Positions 8,335 to 17,171 of a DNA stretch of 64,000 nucleotides are shown in pieces (the first letter of the stretch is position 1; each line of letters opens with the position of its first letter). The notes below the pieces were generated by a model, which saw only the letters and a program-made list of their open reading frames with translations, did no database searches and was not told where the DNA came from. The stretch covers positions 54,903 through 118,902 of the forward strand of contig MKTT01000109.1 of NCBI GenBank assembly GCA_001898385.1. Direction: 5' to 3'. Origin of the DNA: Planctomycetales bacterium 71-10. Lineage in GTDB: Bacteria > Planctomycetota > Planctomycetia > Isosphaerales > Isosphaeraceae. The position numbers were made by a program, and so were the translations under genes.

Positions 8335-11172
8335 GTGCCGATCCCCCTCGTGGCGACGCTGATCGCCTCCGCCACCGTGGCCCTCGCCGACGACGCGAAG
8401 GCGCCCGACTATCAGGCCCAGGTCGCGCCAGTCCTCAAGAAATACTGCGCGGGCTGCCACAACGACGAGGACCGCGAAGGCTCGTTCTCGGTCGAGACCT
8501 ACGCCTCCCTCCAGCGCGGGGCCGAGCACGGCCCGGCGCTGCTGCCAGGCGACCCGAAGGGGAGCCTGATGGTCCGCGTCCTGACCGGCGCGGCGAAGCC
8601 CGTCATGCCCCCGAAGGACGAGCCGAAGCCCTCGCCCGAGGAGGTCGCGATCCTGGAAGCCTGGATCGCCGCCGGGGCGCGCGGGCCGGACGGCGCGGAG
8701 CCCTCGCGGCTGACGCTGATGGTCCCGAAGGTCGCCTCGCGCGCGACGATCCGCCCGGTCGTCGCGATGGACGCCTCGCGCGACGGCCGCTGGACGGCCG
8801 TGGCCCGCGACGACGGCGTGACGCTCTACGAGGGGAACGGCGATCCCGTCACGCGCGGCGAGCGTCCCGGCCGGCCGATCGGGACCTACCCGGGCAAGGT
8901 GACGGCCGTGCATTTCTCGGCCGACGGCTCGCGGCTGGTCACGGCGTCGGGCGTCGCCGGCCTGGGGGGCGCGGCGGCGGTCTGGGACGTCGCGTCGGGC
9001 TCGCTGGTCCGCTCGTTCGAAGGCCATCGCGACCTGCTGTACGACGCCGAGCTTTCGCCCGACGGCCGCCTCCTGGCGACGTGCAGCTACGACAAGACGA
9101 TCGAGATCCGCGACGCCGAGTCCGGCTCGCTCCGGCATACGCTCGACGGCCACACGGGGGCCGTCTACGACGTGGCCTTCAGCCCCGACGGCCGATTCCT
9201 CGCGAGCGCCAGCGCCGACGGCACCTGCAAGGTGTGGCGGGTCGAGGACGGCTTGAGGATGGACACGCTGCCCCAGCCGCTCAAGGCCGAATCGTGCTGC
9301 CTCTTCAGCCCGGACGGCCTGTCGATCGTCGCCGGCGGGGCCGACGCCAACATCCGCGTCTGGCGGTTCGTCTCGCGGGAGAAGCCCGAGATCAACCCCA
9401 TGACGACCGCGCGGTTCGCCCACGAGGGTGCCATCGTCCGCATGGCCTTCTCGCCCGACGGCTCCACGCTGGTCACGCTGGCGGAGGACCGCACGATCAA
9501 GGCGTGGCGGGCCGACGACTACACCGAGATCCACGCCTGGGACGACCAGCCCGACGTGGCCTCGGCCGTCGCCTTCGCCCCCGACGGCTCGCGGATCGAC
9601 GTCGGCCGGATGGACGGCTCGCTGGCGACGTACGCGGTCCCGAGGCCGGGGTCGATCTCCGCGCCCGCCGCGGATCCCCCGCCGGCGAAGCTCGCCGGGC
9701 AGGTCGCCGAGACCGTGCAGGAAAGCCGCGAGGTCGAGCCCAACGACGCCCCCGACCGCGCCACGCCGATCACGCTCCCCGCCCGCGTGGCCGGGACGAT
9801 CGCCGAGGGGAAGGACGGGGCCGTCGACGTCGATTTCTTCCGGTTCTCGGCCCGCGCCGGAGAGCCCTGGATCTTCGAGGTCGACGCGGCCCGGTCCAGG
9901 TCGAAGCTCGACTCGTTCATCGAGGTCCTGGATGCGCGGGGCGGGCGCATCCCTCGGGTCGCGTTGCAGGCGGTCCGCGATTCCTACTTCACGTTCCGGG
10001 GGAAGAACGGCACGGAGACGGGCGACTTCCGGGTCTTCAACTGGGAAGAGATGTCGATCAACGACTGTCTCTATGCGAACGGCGAGGTGGTCAAGCTCTG
10101 GCTGTTCCCGCGGGGGCCCGACTCGGGGTTCTTCGTCTATCCGGGCCAGGGGGATCGCTGGGGCTATTTCGACACGACGCCCCTCGCCCACGCGCTGAAC
10201 GATCCCTGCTACATCGTCCGCCCCCACCCGCCGGGCGCGAAGCTCGTGCCGAACGGGCTGCCGGTCTTCACGCTGAACTACGAGAACGACGACGACGCCC
10301 GGCGCGAGCTGGGCAAGGACTCGCGGCTGCACTTCACCGCCCCGGCCGATGGCGAATACCTGGTCAAGCTCCGCGACGTGCGCGGGCTGCAAGGGCCGGA
10401 CTTCGGCTACACGCTCGTCGCCCGCGCGCCCCGCCCCGACTTCCACGTCGCGCTGGCGGGGGCGAACCCGACGGTCGGCGCGGGGTCCGCCCGGGAATTC
10501 AAGGTCTCGGCCAAAAGGACCGACGGCTTCGACGGGCCGATCCGGCTGGAGTTCCGCGACGTCCCCGCCGGATTCCACGTCACGTCGCCGCTGGTCATCG
10601 AGGCGGAACAGCTCGACGCCTTCGGCGTGGTCTACGCCGACGCGGTCGCGGCCGCCCCGGCCGCCGACGCCCCGCCCGTCCGGGTCGTCGCGACGGCCGA
10701 GATCGACGGCCGCGAGGTCGCGCACGACGTCGACCCGCTCGGCGCGATCAAGCTCGACCCGGCCCCGAAACTTCGCGTCGCGATCGAGCCGGCCGACGAC
10801 GGGCCGAAGCCGTCGACGTCGGAGGGCGGGCTACCCGAATACGTCGTCGAGGCCGGCGGGCGGATCACGCTCAAGCTCAAGGTCGAGCGGGTCGACCTCG
10901 CCGGCCCGATCCCGTTCGGGAACGAGGGGGCGGGCCGGAACCTGCCGTTCGGGACGATCGTGGACGACCTCGGCCTGAACGGGCTCCTCGTCGTGGAGGG
11001 GAAGGACGAGCGGACGTTCTTCGTGACCGCCGACCCGATCGTCCCGGAGCAGGCCCGGCCGTTCCACCTGACCACCGCCGCGGCCGGCGGCGCATCGAGC
11101 CGTCCCGTCCTGATCCGGGTCGTCAGGCCCGGGGCCCGGTCGGCGAGCGTCGAACCATCGAAGGGCGATTAA
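8335..11172 (+). CDS. Exported cytochrome-type / WD40 beta-propeller protein
   Basis: A 945-residue protein starting at GTG 8335. A short signal peptide is followed by a planctomycete cytochrome-c-like domain with haem motif CAGCH (residues 38-42). Next comes a WD40 propeller of roughly six or seven blades (about 130-440), with repeats such as LSPDGRLLATCSYDKTIEI and FSPDGRFLASASADGTCKV. The C-terminal half (about 460-940) has a pre-peptidase-C-like segment beginning EVEPNDAPDRATPITL and further beta-rich domains. It is the third gene of the DUF1501 operon. It probably works outside the cytoplasm with its two neighbours; the role is unknown. Confidence 0.8.
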   Translation: MPIPLVATLIASATVALADDAKAPDYQAQVAPVLKKYCAGCHNDEDREGSFSVETYASLQRGAEHGPALLPGDPKGSLMVRVLTGAAKPVMPPKDEPKPSPEEVAILEAWIAAGARGPDGAEPSRLTLMVPKVASRATIRPVVAMDASRDGRWTAVARDDGVTLYEGNGDPVTRGERPGRPIGTYPGKVTAVHFSADGSRLVTASGVAGLGGAAAVWDVASGSLVRSFEGHRDLLYDAELSPDGRLLATCSYDKTIEIRDAESGSLRHTLDGHTGAVYDVAFSPDGRFLASASADGTCKVWRVEDGLRMDTLPQPLKAESCCLFSPDGLSIVAGGADANIRVWRFVSREKPEINPMTTARFAHEGAIVRMAFSPDGSTLVTLAEDRTIKAWRADDYTEIHAWDDQPDVASAVAFAPDGSRIDVGRMDGSLATYAVPRPGSISAPAADPPPAKLAGQVAETVQESREVEPNDAPDRATPITLPARVAGTIAEGKDGAVDVDFFRFSARAGEPWIFEVDAARSRSKLDSFIEVLDARGGRIPRVALQAVRDSYFTFRGKNGTETGDFRVFNWEEMSINDCLYANGEVVKLWLFPRGPDSGFFVYPGQGDRWGYFDTTPLAHALNDPCYIVRPHPPGAKLVPNGLPVFTLNYENDDDARRELGKDSRLHFTAPADGEYLVKLRDVRGLQGPDFGYTLVARAPRPDFHVALAGANPTVGAGSAREFKVSAKRTDGFDGPIRLEFRDVPAGFHVTSPLVIEAEQLDAFGVVYADAVAAAPAADAPPVRVVATAEIDGREVAHDVDPLGAIKLDPAPKLRVAIEPADDGPKPSTSEGGLPEYVVEAGGRITLKLKVERVDLAGPIPFGNEGAGRNLPFGTIVDDLGLNGLLVVEGKDERTFFVTADPIVPEQARPFHLTTAAAGGASSRPVLIRVVRPGARSASVEPSKGD

Positions 11173-11311
11173 ACGTGGACGACCTCCGGCGCGCATGCCG
11201 ATCATGAAGAGACGGGCTCTCGCCGACGGTCGAACGCGTGCGGCGGGGCCCGGCCATGCGGACTCGGGATCCATGCGACGACTTCCATCCTCGCGAGATA
11301 GGACGGCTGCG

Positions 11312-11704
11312 ATGCACAGGAGAGCTTTCCGACCGGAGTTCTCCGGCTGTCTGGAGGGCCGGGCGTTGGCGTCGGGCTTCGCTCGACCGTCCATGCATTC
11401 CGTGGAGTTCTCACGCGAGCGGTTCGAGCAGGTCACGCTGGGGGTGCAGCTCCGTTTCTCGACCTTCGCCCGGCTCCGGCAGGTCTCGCTGCTTCGAGAC
11501 GGCCTGGCGGACGTCGTCGTCCTCGTCCCCTTCCGGCGGGAGGACGGCCTCGGCGAGTCGATCGAGCGCATCGTGGACCGGATGGAGCAAGGTCTCGCCT
11601 CCGGGGCGCGAGGGGCCATTCTCTCGGCCCAGCGCGAAGTGATCGCGACGATCCATGCGGACGTCGCGGCGCGCGTCAGGGCCGGAGACGTCTCCCTGCG
11701 GTGA
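11312..11704 (+). CDS. Small hypothetical protein with planctomycete LExR-type N-terminus
   Basis: A 130-residue protein of unknown function. The N-terminus (RRAFRPEFSGCLEGRALAS) resembles the short basic leader ending in LE-x-R-x-L-x-S seen on many secreted planctomycete proteins. The remainder is a mixed region with no recognised domain (QLRFSTFARLRQ, IERIVDRMEQGLASGARG). The ORF track extends it upstream to 11195, but the ATG at 11312 begins the leader motif and is the more likely start. It is convergent with the phytochrome kinase gene, and a 12-bp palindrome CGCCCCGGGGCG lies between the two. Confidence 0.5.
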   Translation: MHRRAFRPEFSGCLEGRALASGFARPSMHSVEFSRERFEQVTLGVQLRFSTFARLRQVSLLRDGLADVVVLVPFRREDGLGESIERIVDRMEQGLASGARGAILSAQREVIATIHADVAARVRAGDVSLR

Positions 11705-11728
11705 TCGCCCCGGGGCGTGCGGGGCGGG

Positions 11729-14578
11729 TTAGATCCTGTCGACGAGGCTGGCGACGACGGCCGTGATCTCCGCCGGCTCCACCGGCTTCGCTACATGAGA
11801 CTGGAACCCCGCGACCAGGGCCCGACGACGGTCCTCCGCGCGGGCGTAGGCCGTGAGGGCGACCGCCGGGCGTCGCGGGCGGCCCGACGCGGCTTCGATG
11901 GCCCTGAGCCGGCGGATGAACTCGTAGCCGTCGACCGTCGGCATGCCCACGTCGCTGACGACGGCGTCGAACGCGCCGTCGCGATAGGCGGTGAGGGCCT
12001 CGTCGGCGGTCGCCGCCGCGACGACCGTGGCGCCCCGCTCCTCGAAGACCCTGCGCAGCATCTCCCGCGCGTCCGACTCGTCGTCCAGGACGAGGAGGCG
12101 GACGTCCCGCAGGTCGAAGGCGTCCTCCTCCATCGCGCCGGCCGGTGCCCGACGGTCGCGACCGGCCCGCGACACGGCGCGGAGCGGCAGGGAGACGACG
12201 AATTCCGCCCCCTTCCCCTCGCCGTCGCTGCGGGCGTAGATCGTCCCGCCGTGCAGCTCCACCAGGTTGCGGACGATGGAGAGGCCCAGGCCCAGGCCGC
12301 CGTGGGTGCGATTGCTGGCCGCGTCCTGCTGGCGGAAGCGGTCGAAGACGTGGGGGAGGAACTCGGGCGCGATCCCCCGCCCCGAGTCGGCGACGATGAC
12401 CTCGACGTGCGAGTCCACGCGCTCGATGACGACCTGCACCCGGCCCCCCTTCGGCGTGAACTTCACCGCGTTGGAGAGGAGGTTCCAGAAGATCTGCTGG
12501 AGCCGCGTGGGGTCGCCGGTGATCTGGAGGTCGTCCCCCGGGTTGAAGATGCGCTCGATCCGCACCCCCTTGGCCGCGGCCGCGGGGGAGACGGTCTCGA
12601 CGGCCGCGGCGACGGCCCCGGCCAGCGCGGTGGGCTGGACGTCGATCCGAAGCTTGCCCGAGGCGATCCGGCTGACGTCGAGCAGGTCCTCGATCATCGC
12701 CACCTGGGCGCGGGCGTTGCGCTCGATGACCTCGCAGGCCGACTCGACGCTCGGGCCGTCGCCGCCGCGGCGGAGGAGGTGGACCCAGCCGAGGATGGCC
12801 GCCAGCGGCGTGCGCAGCTCGTGCGAGAGGGTCGCCACGAACTCGTCCTTCAGGCGGTTGAGCCGCTCGGCCTCGCCCCGCGCGGCGCGCTCGCCGGCCA
12901 GCATCTCCTCCTTCTCGTCGCCCCGGCGCTGCAGCACTCGATTGCGGCTGGCCAGCTCGCCGGCGCGAGCGGCGAGGATCTCGGCCAGGTCGCGGCGGAA
13001 GTCCAGGGCCGCGGCGACCTCGCCGGGGCTCCAGGGCCGGCAGCGTCCCCGGACGACCTCTTTCCACAGGGCGAAGGAGCCGCGCGGGCTGAGCCGCGCC
13101 GCCCCCTCGCCCTTCGTCACGGACTTGGCCGGATCCCCCGCCCAGTTCACCTCGCGCACCTGCTCGGGGCGGAACCACATGACGCGGTCCCGGCCGTCGA
13201 CCGCGATCGGCACCGTCAGGAGCCCGGCGGCCACCGCGCCGACGGCCTCCAACCCCAGTTCGGGCCCCAGGCGGTCGGTCGCGAAGACCTCGCCGACCTC
13301 CCGGCCCGCCAGCCGGTCGGAGATCTCCAGGATCTCATCCTCGCCGGGCGTCGCCCCGACGCGATGGACCTCGCCGCCGGCCACGACGGCCGCCCCCGTC
13401 GCGTCCAGGAACTCGATCAGCGCGGCGTCGGGTTCGGTGAGGGCGAGGGCCACGTCGTCCATCCGGCCGATCCGCGCCGCCAGGCCCGCCCGGATCGACT
13501 GCATCCGGGCCCCGTAGCGCGACCGCTCCTCCTCCTCCCGCGCCACGAGCTGCATCGACATCACCTGGGCGAGCAGCTCGCACGTCGTCCGGACGTCGTA
13601 CGGGACGTAGCGGGGCGACTCGTGATGGCAGGCGATCAGCCCCCAGAGCCGATCCCCCTTCAGCAGCGAGATCGACATCGACGCGCCGACGCCCATGTTC
13701 CGCAGGTACTGGAGATGGACCGGCGAGACGCTCCGCAGGACCGACCGGCCCAGGTCCAGCGGATCGGGCGAGCCCGGGCCGCAGGGCGGCAGGATCTCGC
13801 GAGGCGTGTAGTCGCGATCGGCGATGAACCGCAGCCAGTTGCGGGCGTACAGCTCGCGGGCCTGGCGGGGGATGTCGGAGGCCGGATAGTGGAGGCCGAG
13901 GAACGGCTCCATGTCGTCGCGCCTCGCTTCCGCGGCCACCACGCCGTTCCAGTCGTCGTCGAACCGATAGACCATCACCCGATCGAAGCCGGAGATCTCC
14001 CGCACCCGCCGGGCGCACTCCTCGTACATCCCGGCCAGCGACGGCGCGCGGCGGAGCGCGGCGACGGCCGCCCGCGTCCCGTGGTGCAGGTCGGCGGCCG
14101 AGCCGTCCGACCGCCCGCGGCCGGGCTCGAACTCCAGGATGATCCTCCCCCCCGCCCTGTGGACGATCGCGTCGCAGCCCGCGCCCTCGGGTCCGGGGAG
14201 CGCCGTGAAGAGATAGGCCGGGGGCGGACCGTCCTCCAGGCCCCCCACGTCCCTCGCGCCCGGCCCCAACGCGGCCTCGCCGACGAGGTCCGAGAGGCGA
14301 CGGCCGATCGCCTCCATCGGTCCGATCCCGAGGAAATCGGCCAGGTTCTCGCTGGCGTGAGACACCACGCCGTCGTCCGCCCCGGCGGCGATCAACGCCC
14401 CATGGGGCTGGATCACGCCGGGGATGCGGATCGGCTCGTCCTCGCAGTTGGTCAGGTCGATCGCGGCGATGTCCATGAAGCGGGCTCGATCGGTGATGCC
14501 GTGGGGCCGACGCACGCGGCCGTCATCGAAGAGCCACACATGGCGTGCCAGTCGCTCCCGAATCGGCTCGCCCACCAT
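11729..14578 (-). CDS. Bacteriophytochrome hybrid histidine kinase
   Basis: A 949-residue red/far-red photoreceptor kinase. The order is PAS (about 35-140), GAF (about 155-325), PHY (about 335-510), HisKA, HATPase and receiver (about 825-949). The chromophore cysteine is present (Cys45 in DLTNCEDEPIRIPG, before IQPHGAL), which indicates biliverdin attachment, and the GAF motif PASDIPRQARELY is intact near 231. The H-box ATLSHELRTPLAAILG lies near 580, the N-box LLSNAVKFTPKGG near 700, and the receiver Asp in VVSDVGMPTVDG near 874. The ORF track start at 14794 reads back through the iterons. The ATG at 14578 removes that and leaves the usual short N-terminal extension. No haem oxygenase gene is in the window. 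Confidence 0.88.
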   Translation of the reverse strand: MVGEPIRERLARHVWLFDDGRVRRPHGITDRARFMDIAAIDLTNCEDEPIRIPGVIQPHGALIAAGADDGVVSHASENLADFLGIGPMEAIGRRLSDLVGEAALGPGARDVGGLEDGPPPAYLFTALPGPEGAGCDAIVHRAGGRIILEFEPGRGRSDGSAADLHHGTRAAVAALRRAPSLAGMYEECARRVREISGFDRVMVYRFDDDWNGVVAAEARRDDMEPFLGLHYPASDIPRQARELYARNWLRFIADRDYTPREILPPCGPGSPDPLDLGRSVLRSVSPVHLQYLRNMGVGASMSISLLKGDRLWGLIACHHESPRYVPYDVRTTCELLAQVMSMQLVAREEEERSRYGARMQSIRAGLAARIGRMDDVALALTEPDAALIEFLDATGAAVVAGGEVHRVGATPGEDEILEISDRLAGREVGEVFATDRLGPELGLEAVGAVAAGLLTVPIAVDGRDRVMWFRPEQVREVNWAGDPAKSVTKGEGAARLSPRGSFALWKEVVRGRCRPWSPGEVAAALDFRRDLAEILAARAGELASRNRVLQRRGDEKEEMLAGERAARGEAERLNRLKDEFVATLSHELRTPLAAILGWVHLLRRGGDGPSVESACEVIERNARAQVAMIEDLLDVSRIASGKLRIDVQPTALAGAVAAAVETVSPAAAAKGVRIERIFNPGDDLQITGDPTRLQQIFWNLLSNAVKFTPKGGRVQVVIERVDSHVEVIVADSGRGIAPEFLPHVFDRFRQQDAASNRTHGGLGLGLSIVRNLVELHGGTIYARSDGEGKGAEFVVSLPLRAVSRAGRDRRAPAGAMEEDAFDLRDVRLLVLDDESDAREMLRRVFEERGATVVAAATADEALTAYRDGAFDAVVSDVGMPTVDGYEFIRRLRAIEAASGRPRRPAVALTAYARAEDRRRALVAGFQSHVAKPVEPAEITAVVASLVDRI

Positions 14579-14726
14579 GCTATGCGATCTCCCGGCCCGC
14601 CCGCCCCCCACCGATGCCCGGGGGAGGATTTCCCGGGCCCCGAATCGCCCCATCCCGCCCCCCCATCGCCCCCATCCGGCGTCGATCGTCGCGGGGCCGG
14701 CGTGCGCCTTCCAGGTCCGAAATTCG
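14579..14726. other. Non-coding stretch between phytochrome kinase and iterons
   Basis: This 148-base segment separates the start of the leftward kinase gene from the iteron array. It should contain the kinase promoter. It is rich in C runs and no convincing ORF, hairpin or promoter was recognised. Confidence 0.5.
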
Positions 14727-14834
14727 ACCGATATCCCGGGGAGGAACCACCGATATCCCGGGGAGGAACCACCGATATCCCGGGGAGGAACCACCGATAT
14801 CCCGGGGAGGAACCACCGATATCCCGGGGAGGAA
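14727..14834 (+). repeat. Five 22-bp direct repeats (iterons), likely replication origin
   Basis: Five tandem copies of a 22-bp unit (ACCGATATCCCGGGGAGGAA plus CC) start at 14727, 14749, 14771, 14793 and 14815. The first four are identical; the last diverges only at its final bases, where an AT-rich stretch begins (AAATTTTCCG). Each unit holds two overlapping palindromes, GATATC and CCCGGG. Regularly phased 22-bp repeats about two helical turns apart, directly upstream of a replication initiator gene, are the classic layout of an iteron-controlled origin. They would be the binding sites of the Rep protein encoded at 14955. Confidence 0.85.
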
Positions 14835-14858
14835 ATTTTCCGTAAGTCCTTGCAGGGA

Positions 14859-14887
14859 TTGCTTCTTTTTCTGACTAACTATATAAC
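14859..14887 (+). promoter_or_regulatory. Predicted sigma70-like promoter of the rep gene
   Basis: TTGCTT (14859-14864) and TATAAC (14882-14887) are separated by exactly 17 bases, in the only clearly AT-rich stretch of the region. They lie between the last iteron and the rep start. The same AT-rich stretch could also serve as the strand-opening region of the origin. The call rests on matches to the general -35/-10 consensus; planctomycete promoters are less well known. Confidence 0.5.
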
Positions 14888-14906
14888 CTTGTAACCCTGT
14901 AAAACT

Positions 14907-14936
14907 AGCAACAACAGGCCGCAGGGTGTTGTTGCT
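14907..14936 (+). promoter_or_regulatory. Perfect 10-bp inverted repeat in the rep leader
   Basis: AGCAACAACA and TGTTGTTGCT form a perfect 10-bp inverted repeat around a 10-base spacer. It lies downstream of the predicted -10 box and 18 bases before the rep ATG. It could act as an operator bound by Rep dimers, as in autoregulated iteron plasmids, or as an mRNA hairpin that limits rep translation. Confidence 0.55.
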
Positions 14937-14954
14937 CTCTTGAAGGGCCCAGGA

Positions 14955-16421
14955 ATGGACGATTCTCGCGATCCGGACGGCCCTCGCACGACCCCCGACG
15001 GGACGCCGGACGAGCGTCTCCTCGGCAAGGACGAGATGAACCTGGCGGAGTTCCCGATCACGCTGCTGGCGGATCGGAAGGGGGTGTCGATCATCGTCCG
15101 CGAAGTCCCGACGCGCGACGAGCAGACGGGGAAGATGGTGCTGCGGAAGGTGACGGTGTCGGGGTCGGAGCTGTACGGGCTCCCCTCGGCGCAGGACAAC
15201 CTGATCCTGCTGGGGCTGATCTACTTGACCAAGAGGGCGAACAACTTCCGCGAGCGCCGGGTGGAGTTCAGCCGGAGCGAGATCATCAGGGTCCTGGGCT
15301 GGCCCGACTCCGGCCAGTCGTACACGCGGATCGAGCTGTCGCTGAAGCGCTGGGCCAACGTCTTCGTGCTGTATGAGAACGCCTGGTGGGAGAAGCCGCG
15401 GCAGACGTACTCGTCGAAGGGCTTCGGGATCATCGACGACTTCGAGATCCACGACGGTTCGGCGGTGCGTTCGTCGGGGGCCTTGAAGTCGAACATCGCG
15501 TGGAACGAGGTCTTCTTCCAGAGCCTGGAGGCGGGCTTCGTCCGGACGATCGACCTGAAGCTGCTGCTGCGGCTGAGATATCCCAGCTCGCAGCAGATGT
15601 ACCGATTCCTGGGCAAGCACTTCTACCACTCGCCGACGCTGACGCTGGACCTCCGGACGTTCGCCTGCGAGCACGTCGGCCTGGACCGGGGCTACAAGGA
15701 CAACGGCAAGCTCAAGGAGAAGCTCCAGCCGGCCATCGAGGAGCTGGAGGGGATCGGCTTCCTGGAGCCGATGAGCCGCGAGGATCGCTACGCCAAGGTC
15801 GGCCCCGGCCAGTGGACGATCACCCTCCGTCGTCGCGCCGACCTGGAACTGGCCGACGACCCGATCGACGCCGCCCCCCTGTCCGGCCCCGAGCCGACCG
15901 AGCAGGAGAAGGCGCTGATCGAGCGCGGTGTGACGCCCGCCACCGCGGCGGAGCTGGCCCTGGCCCACCCGGCCGACCGGATCGCGGCCAAGGTCGAGGT
16001 GTTCGACTGGCTCGTCGATCGCAAAGACCGGCGGGTCTCCAAGAACCCGGCCGGCTACCTCGCCGAATCGATCCGGAAGGACTACGCCCTCCCCCGCGGC
16101 TTCGAGTCCGAGGCCCACCGCCGCGAGCGGGCCGCCGCCTTGGAGGAGCAGCGCCGCAAGGTCGAGGAGGCGCGGCGCAAGGCCGCCGAGGAGCAGCGCG
16201 CGAGGGACGACGTCGACGCCGCCCGGGTCCGGGCCTACTGGGACGGACTCTCGGCCCCCGGCCGCGAGCGCCTGCAAGCCGAGGCCCTGGCCTCCCCCGC
16301 CCTCGCGTTCCTGGTCAAGCGCTATCGCGCCCAGAAGGACCCCGAGGCCGCCGCCCGCAGCCTCCGCACGATCCTCGACGGCTACATCCTGGAACTCCTG
16401 GATGCGAAGGCGTCGCGCTAA
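14955..16421 (+). CDS. Replication initiator protein (RPA/RepA-like)
   Basis: A 488-residue protein resembling the plasmid 'replication initiator protein A' family. The N-terminal two thirds (about 20-290) carries family-like segments such as FRERRVEFSRSEIIRVLGW, WWEKPRQTYSSKGFGIIDDF and SSQQMYRFLGKHFYHS, which would form winged-helix DNA-binding domains. The C-terminal third is a charged helical region (RRKVEEARRKAAEEQRARDD). ATG 14955 is preceded by GAAGG 8 bases upstream; the ORF track start (TTG 14940) is less likely. Its position directly behind iterons and a promoter supports the role of opening the origin. The replicon family cannot be named without a search. Confidence 0.82.
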   Translation: MDDSRDPDGPRTTPDGTPDERLLGKDEMNLAEFPITLLADRKGVSIIVREVPTRDEQTGKMVLRKVTVSGSELYGLPSAQDNLILLGLIYLTKRANNFRERRVEFSRSEIIRVLGWPDSGQSYTRIELSLKRWANVFVLYENAWWEKPRQTYSSKGFGIIDDFEIHDGSAVRSSGALKSNIAWNEVFFQSLEAGFVRTIDLKLLLRLRYPSSQQMYRFLGKHFYHSPTLTLDLRTFACEHVGLDRGYKDNGKLKEKLQPAIEELEGIGFLEPMSREDRYAKVGPGQWTITLRRRADLELADDPIDAAPLSGPEPTEQEKALIERGVTPATAAELALAHPADRIAAKVEVFDWLVDRKDRRVSKNPAGYLAESIRKDYALPRGFESEAHRRERAAALEEQRRKVEEARRKAAEEQRARDDVDAARVRAYWDGLSAPGRERLQAEALASPALAFLVKRYRAQKDPEAAARSLRTILDGYILELLDAKASR

Positions 16422-16445
16422 TCGGGCCGAGGGGCTTTCGCCGTG

Positions 16446-16458
16446 TCAGATCATCTGA
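16446..16458 (+). promoter_or_regulatory. Palindromic operator upstream of the FadR-like regulator
   Basis: TCAGATCATCTGA is a perfect 6-bp inverted repeat around a single central base, 36 bases before the chosen start of the GntR/FadR-type gene. Size and symmetry fit a dimeric GntR-family operator. It lies inside the longer ORF that starts at GTG 16443, which argues for the downstream start at 16494. Confidence 0.55.
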
Positions 16459-16493
16459 TAATCTCCCGGCAGGACCGAGCCGAGGGGGGGGCG

Positions 16494-17171
16494 ATGCTGG
16501 ACACCGTGGGAAGGCCGAAGCTCAGGGACGTCGTGGCGGACCGGCTGAAGTCGTACATCGTGGACGAGGACCTGAAGCCGGGCGACCGCCTCCCCACGGA
16601 GTCGGACCTGGCGAGGCGCTTCGGGGTCAGCCGGCTGAGCCTGCGCGAGGCGACGAAGTCGCTGGAGTTCCTGGGGATCCTGGAATCCCGGCCGGGTCGC
16701 GGGCTGAGCGTGGGCCAGGTGGACATGGACCGGGTCACGGAATACCTGGGCTTCCACCCGGCGTTGCAGGACCTGCCGTCGCGGGTCCTGATCGACACGC
16801 GGGTCGTCCTGGAATCGGGGGTCCTGCCGCACGTCGCCCGGCGCATGGCGGCCGACCCTTCGCTGTTCGAGGCGCTCGACGCGACCAATCGGCGGCTCGC
16901 CTGTTGCCGCGGCCTGGCCGAAGGGGTGGAGCTGGATCGCCGGTTCCACCACCAGCTGGTCGCCGCCAGCGGCCTGACGCCGTTCCTGGCCTTCGGCGAC
17001 CTGCTGGCGGTCTTCTTCCGGCGCTTCGGCGAACACCTGGACGTCGACGCCGCGGTGAGGGGCCATCGGATCATCATCGACGCCCTCCGATCCGGCGACG
17101 TCGCCGAGGCCGACCGGGAGGTCCGGGAACACGTCGAGTTCTACCTCACGCTGCTGGAGACGCCGGAATGA
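16494..17171 (+). CDS. FadR-type GntR family transcriptional regulator
   Basis: A 225-residue regulator. The N-terminal winged helix (about 9-75) has the GntR motif LKPGDRLPTESDLARRFGVS followed by LSLREATKSLEFLGI. The C-terminal helical FCD domain (about 95-220) contains metal-site-type residues (LDRRFHHQL, GHRIIIDALRSGD). GAGGGGGGG precedes the ATG at 16494. The stop overlaps the next gene (ATGA), so regulator and DUF1592-type protein are made from one message. The FCD ligand, often an organic acid or sugar acid, is unknown here. Confidence 0.85.
   Translation: MLDTVGRPKLRDVVADRLKSYIVDEDLKPGDRLPTESDLARRFGVSRLSLREATKSLEFLGILESRPGRGLSVGQVDMDRVTEYLGFHPALQDLPSRVLIDTRVVLESGVLPHVARRMAADPSLFEALDATNRRLACCRGLAEGVELDRRFHHQLVAASGLTPFLAFGDLLAVFFRRFGEHLDVDAAVRGHRIIIDALRSGDVAEADREVREHVEFYLTLLETPE

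Noticed and set aside
11706-11717. CGCCCCGGGGCG palindrome as a terminator between convergent genes
   Set aside because: No loop or T-run; such GC palindromes are common at this base composition.
14579-14794. N-terminal extension of the phytochrome ORF to 14794
   Set aside because: It reads through the iterons and has no similarity to phytochromes. ATG 14578 gives the expected N-terminus.
14727-14834. Tandem repeats considered as a CRISPR array
   Set aside because: Units are directly adjacent with no variable spacers, and no cas genes are near.
14424-14894. ORFs across the iterons encoding repeated PGEEPPISRGG-type peptides
   Set aside because: The peptide repeats come from the 22-bp DNA repeat, which shifts frame every copy. 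Codon use outside the repeats is poor, and the region fits an origin.
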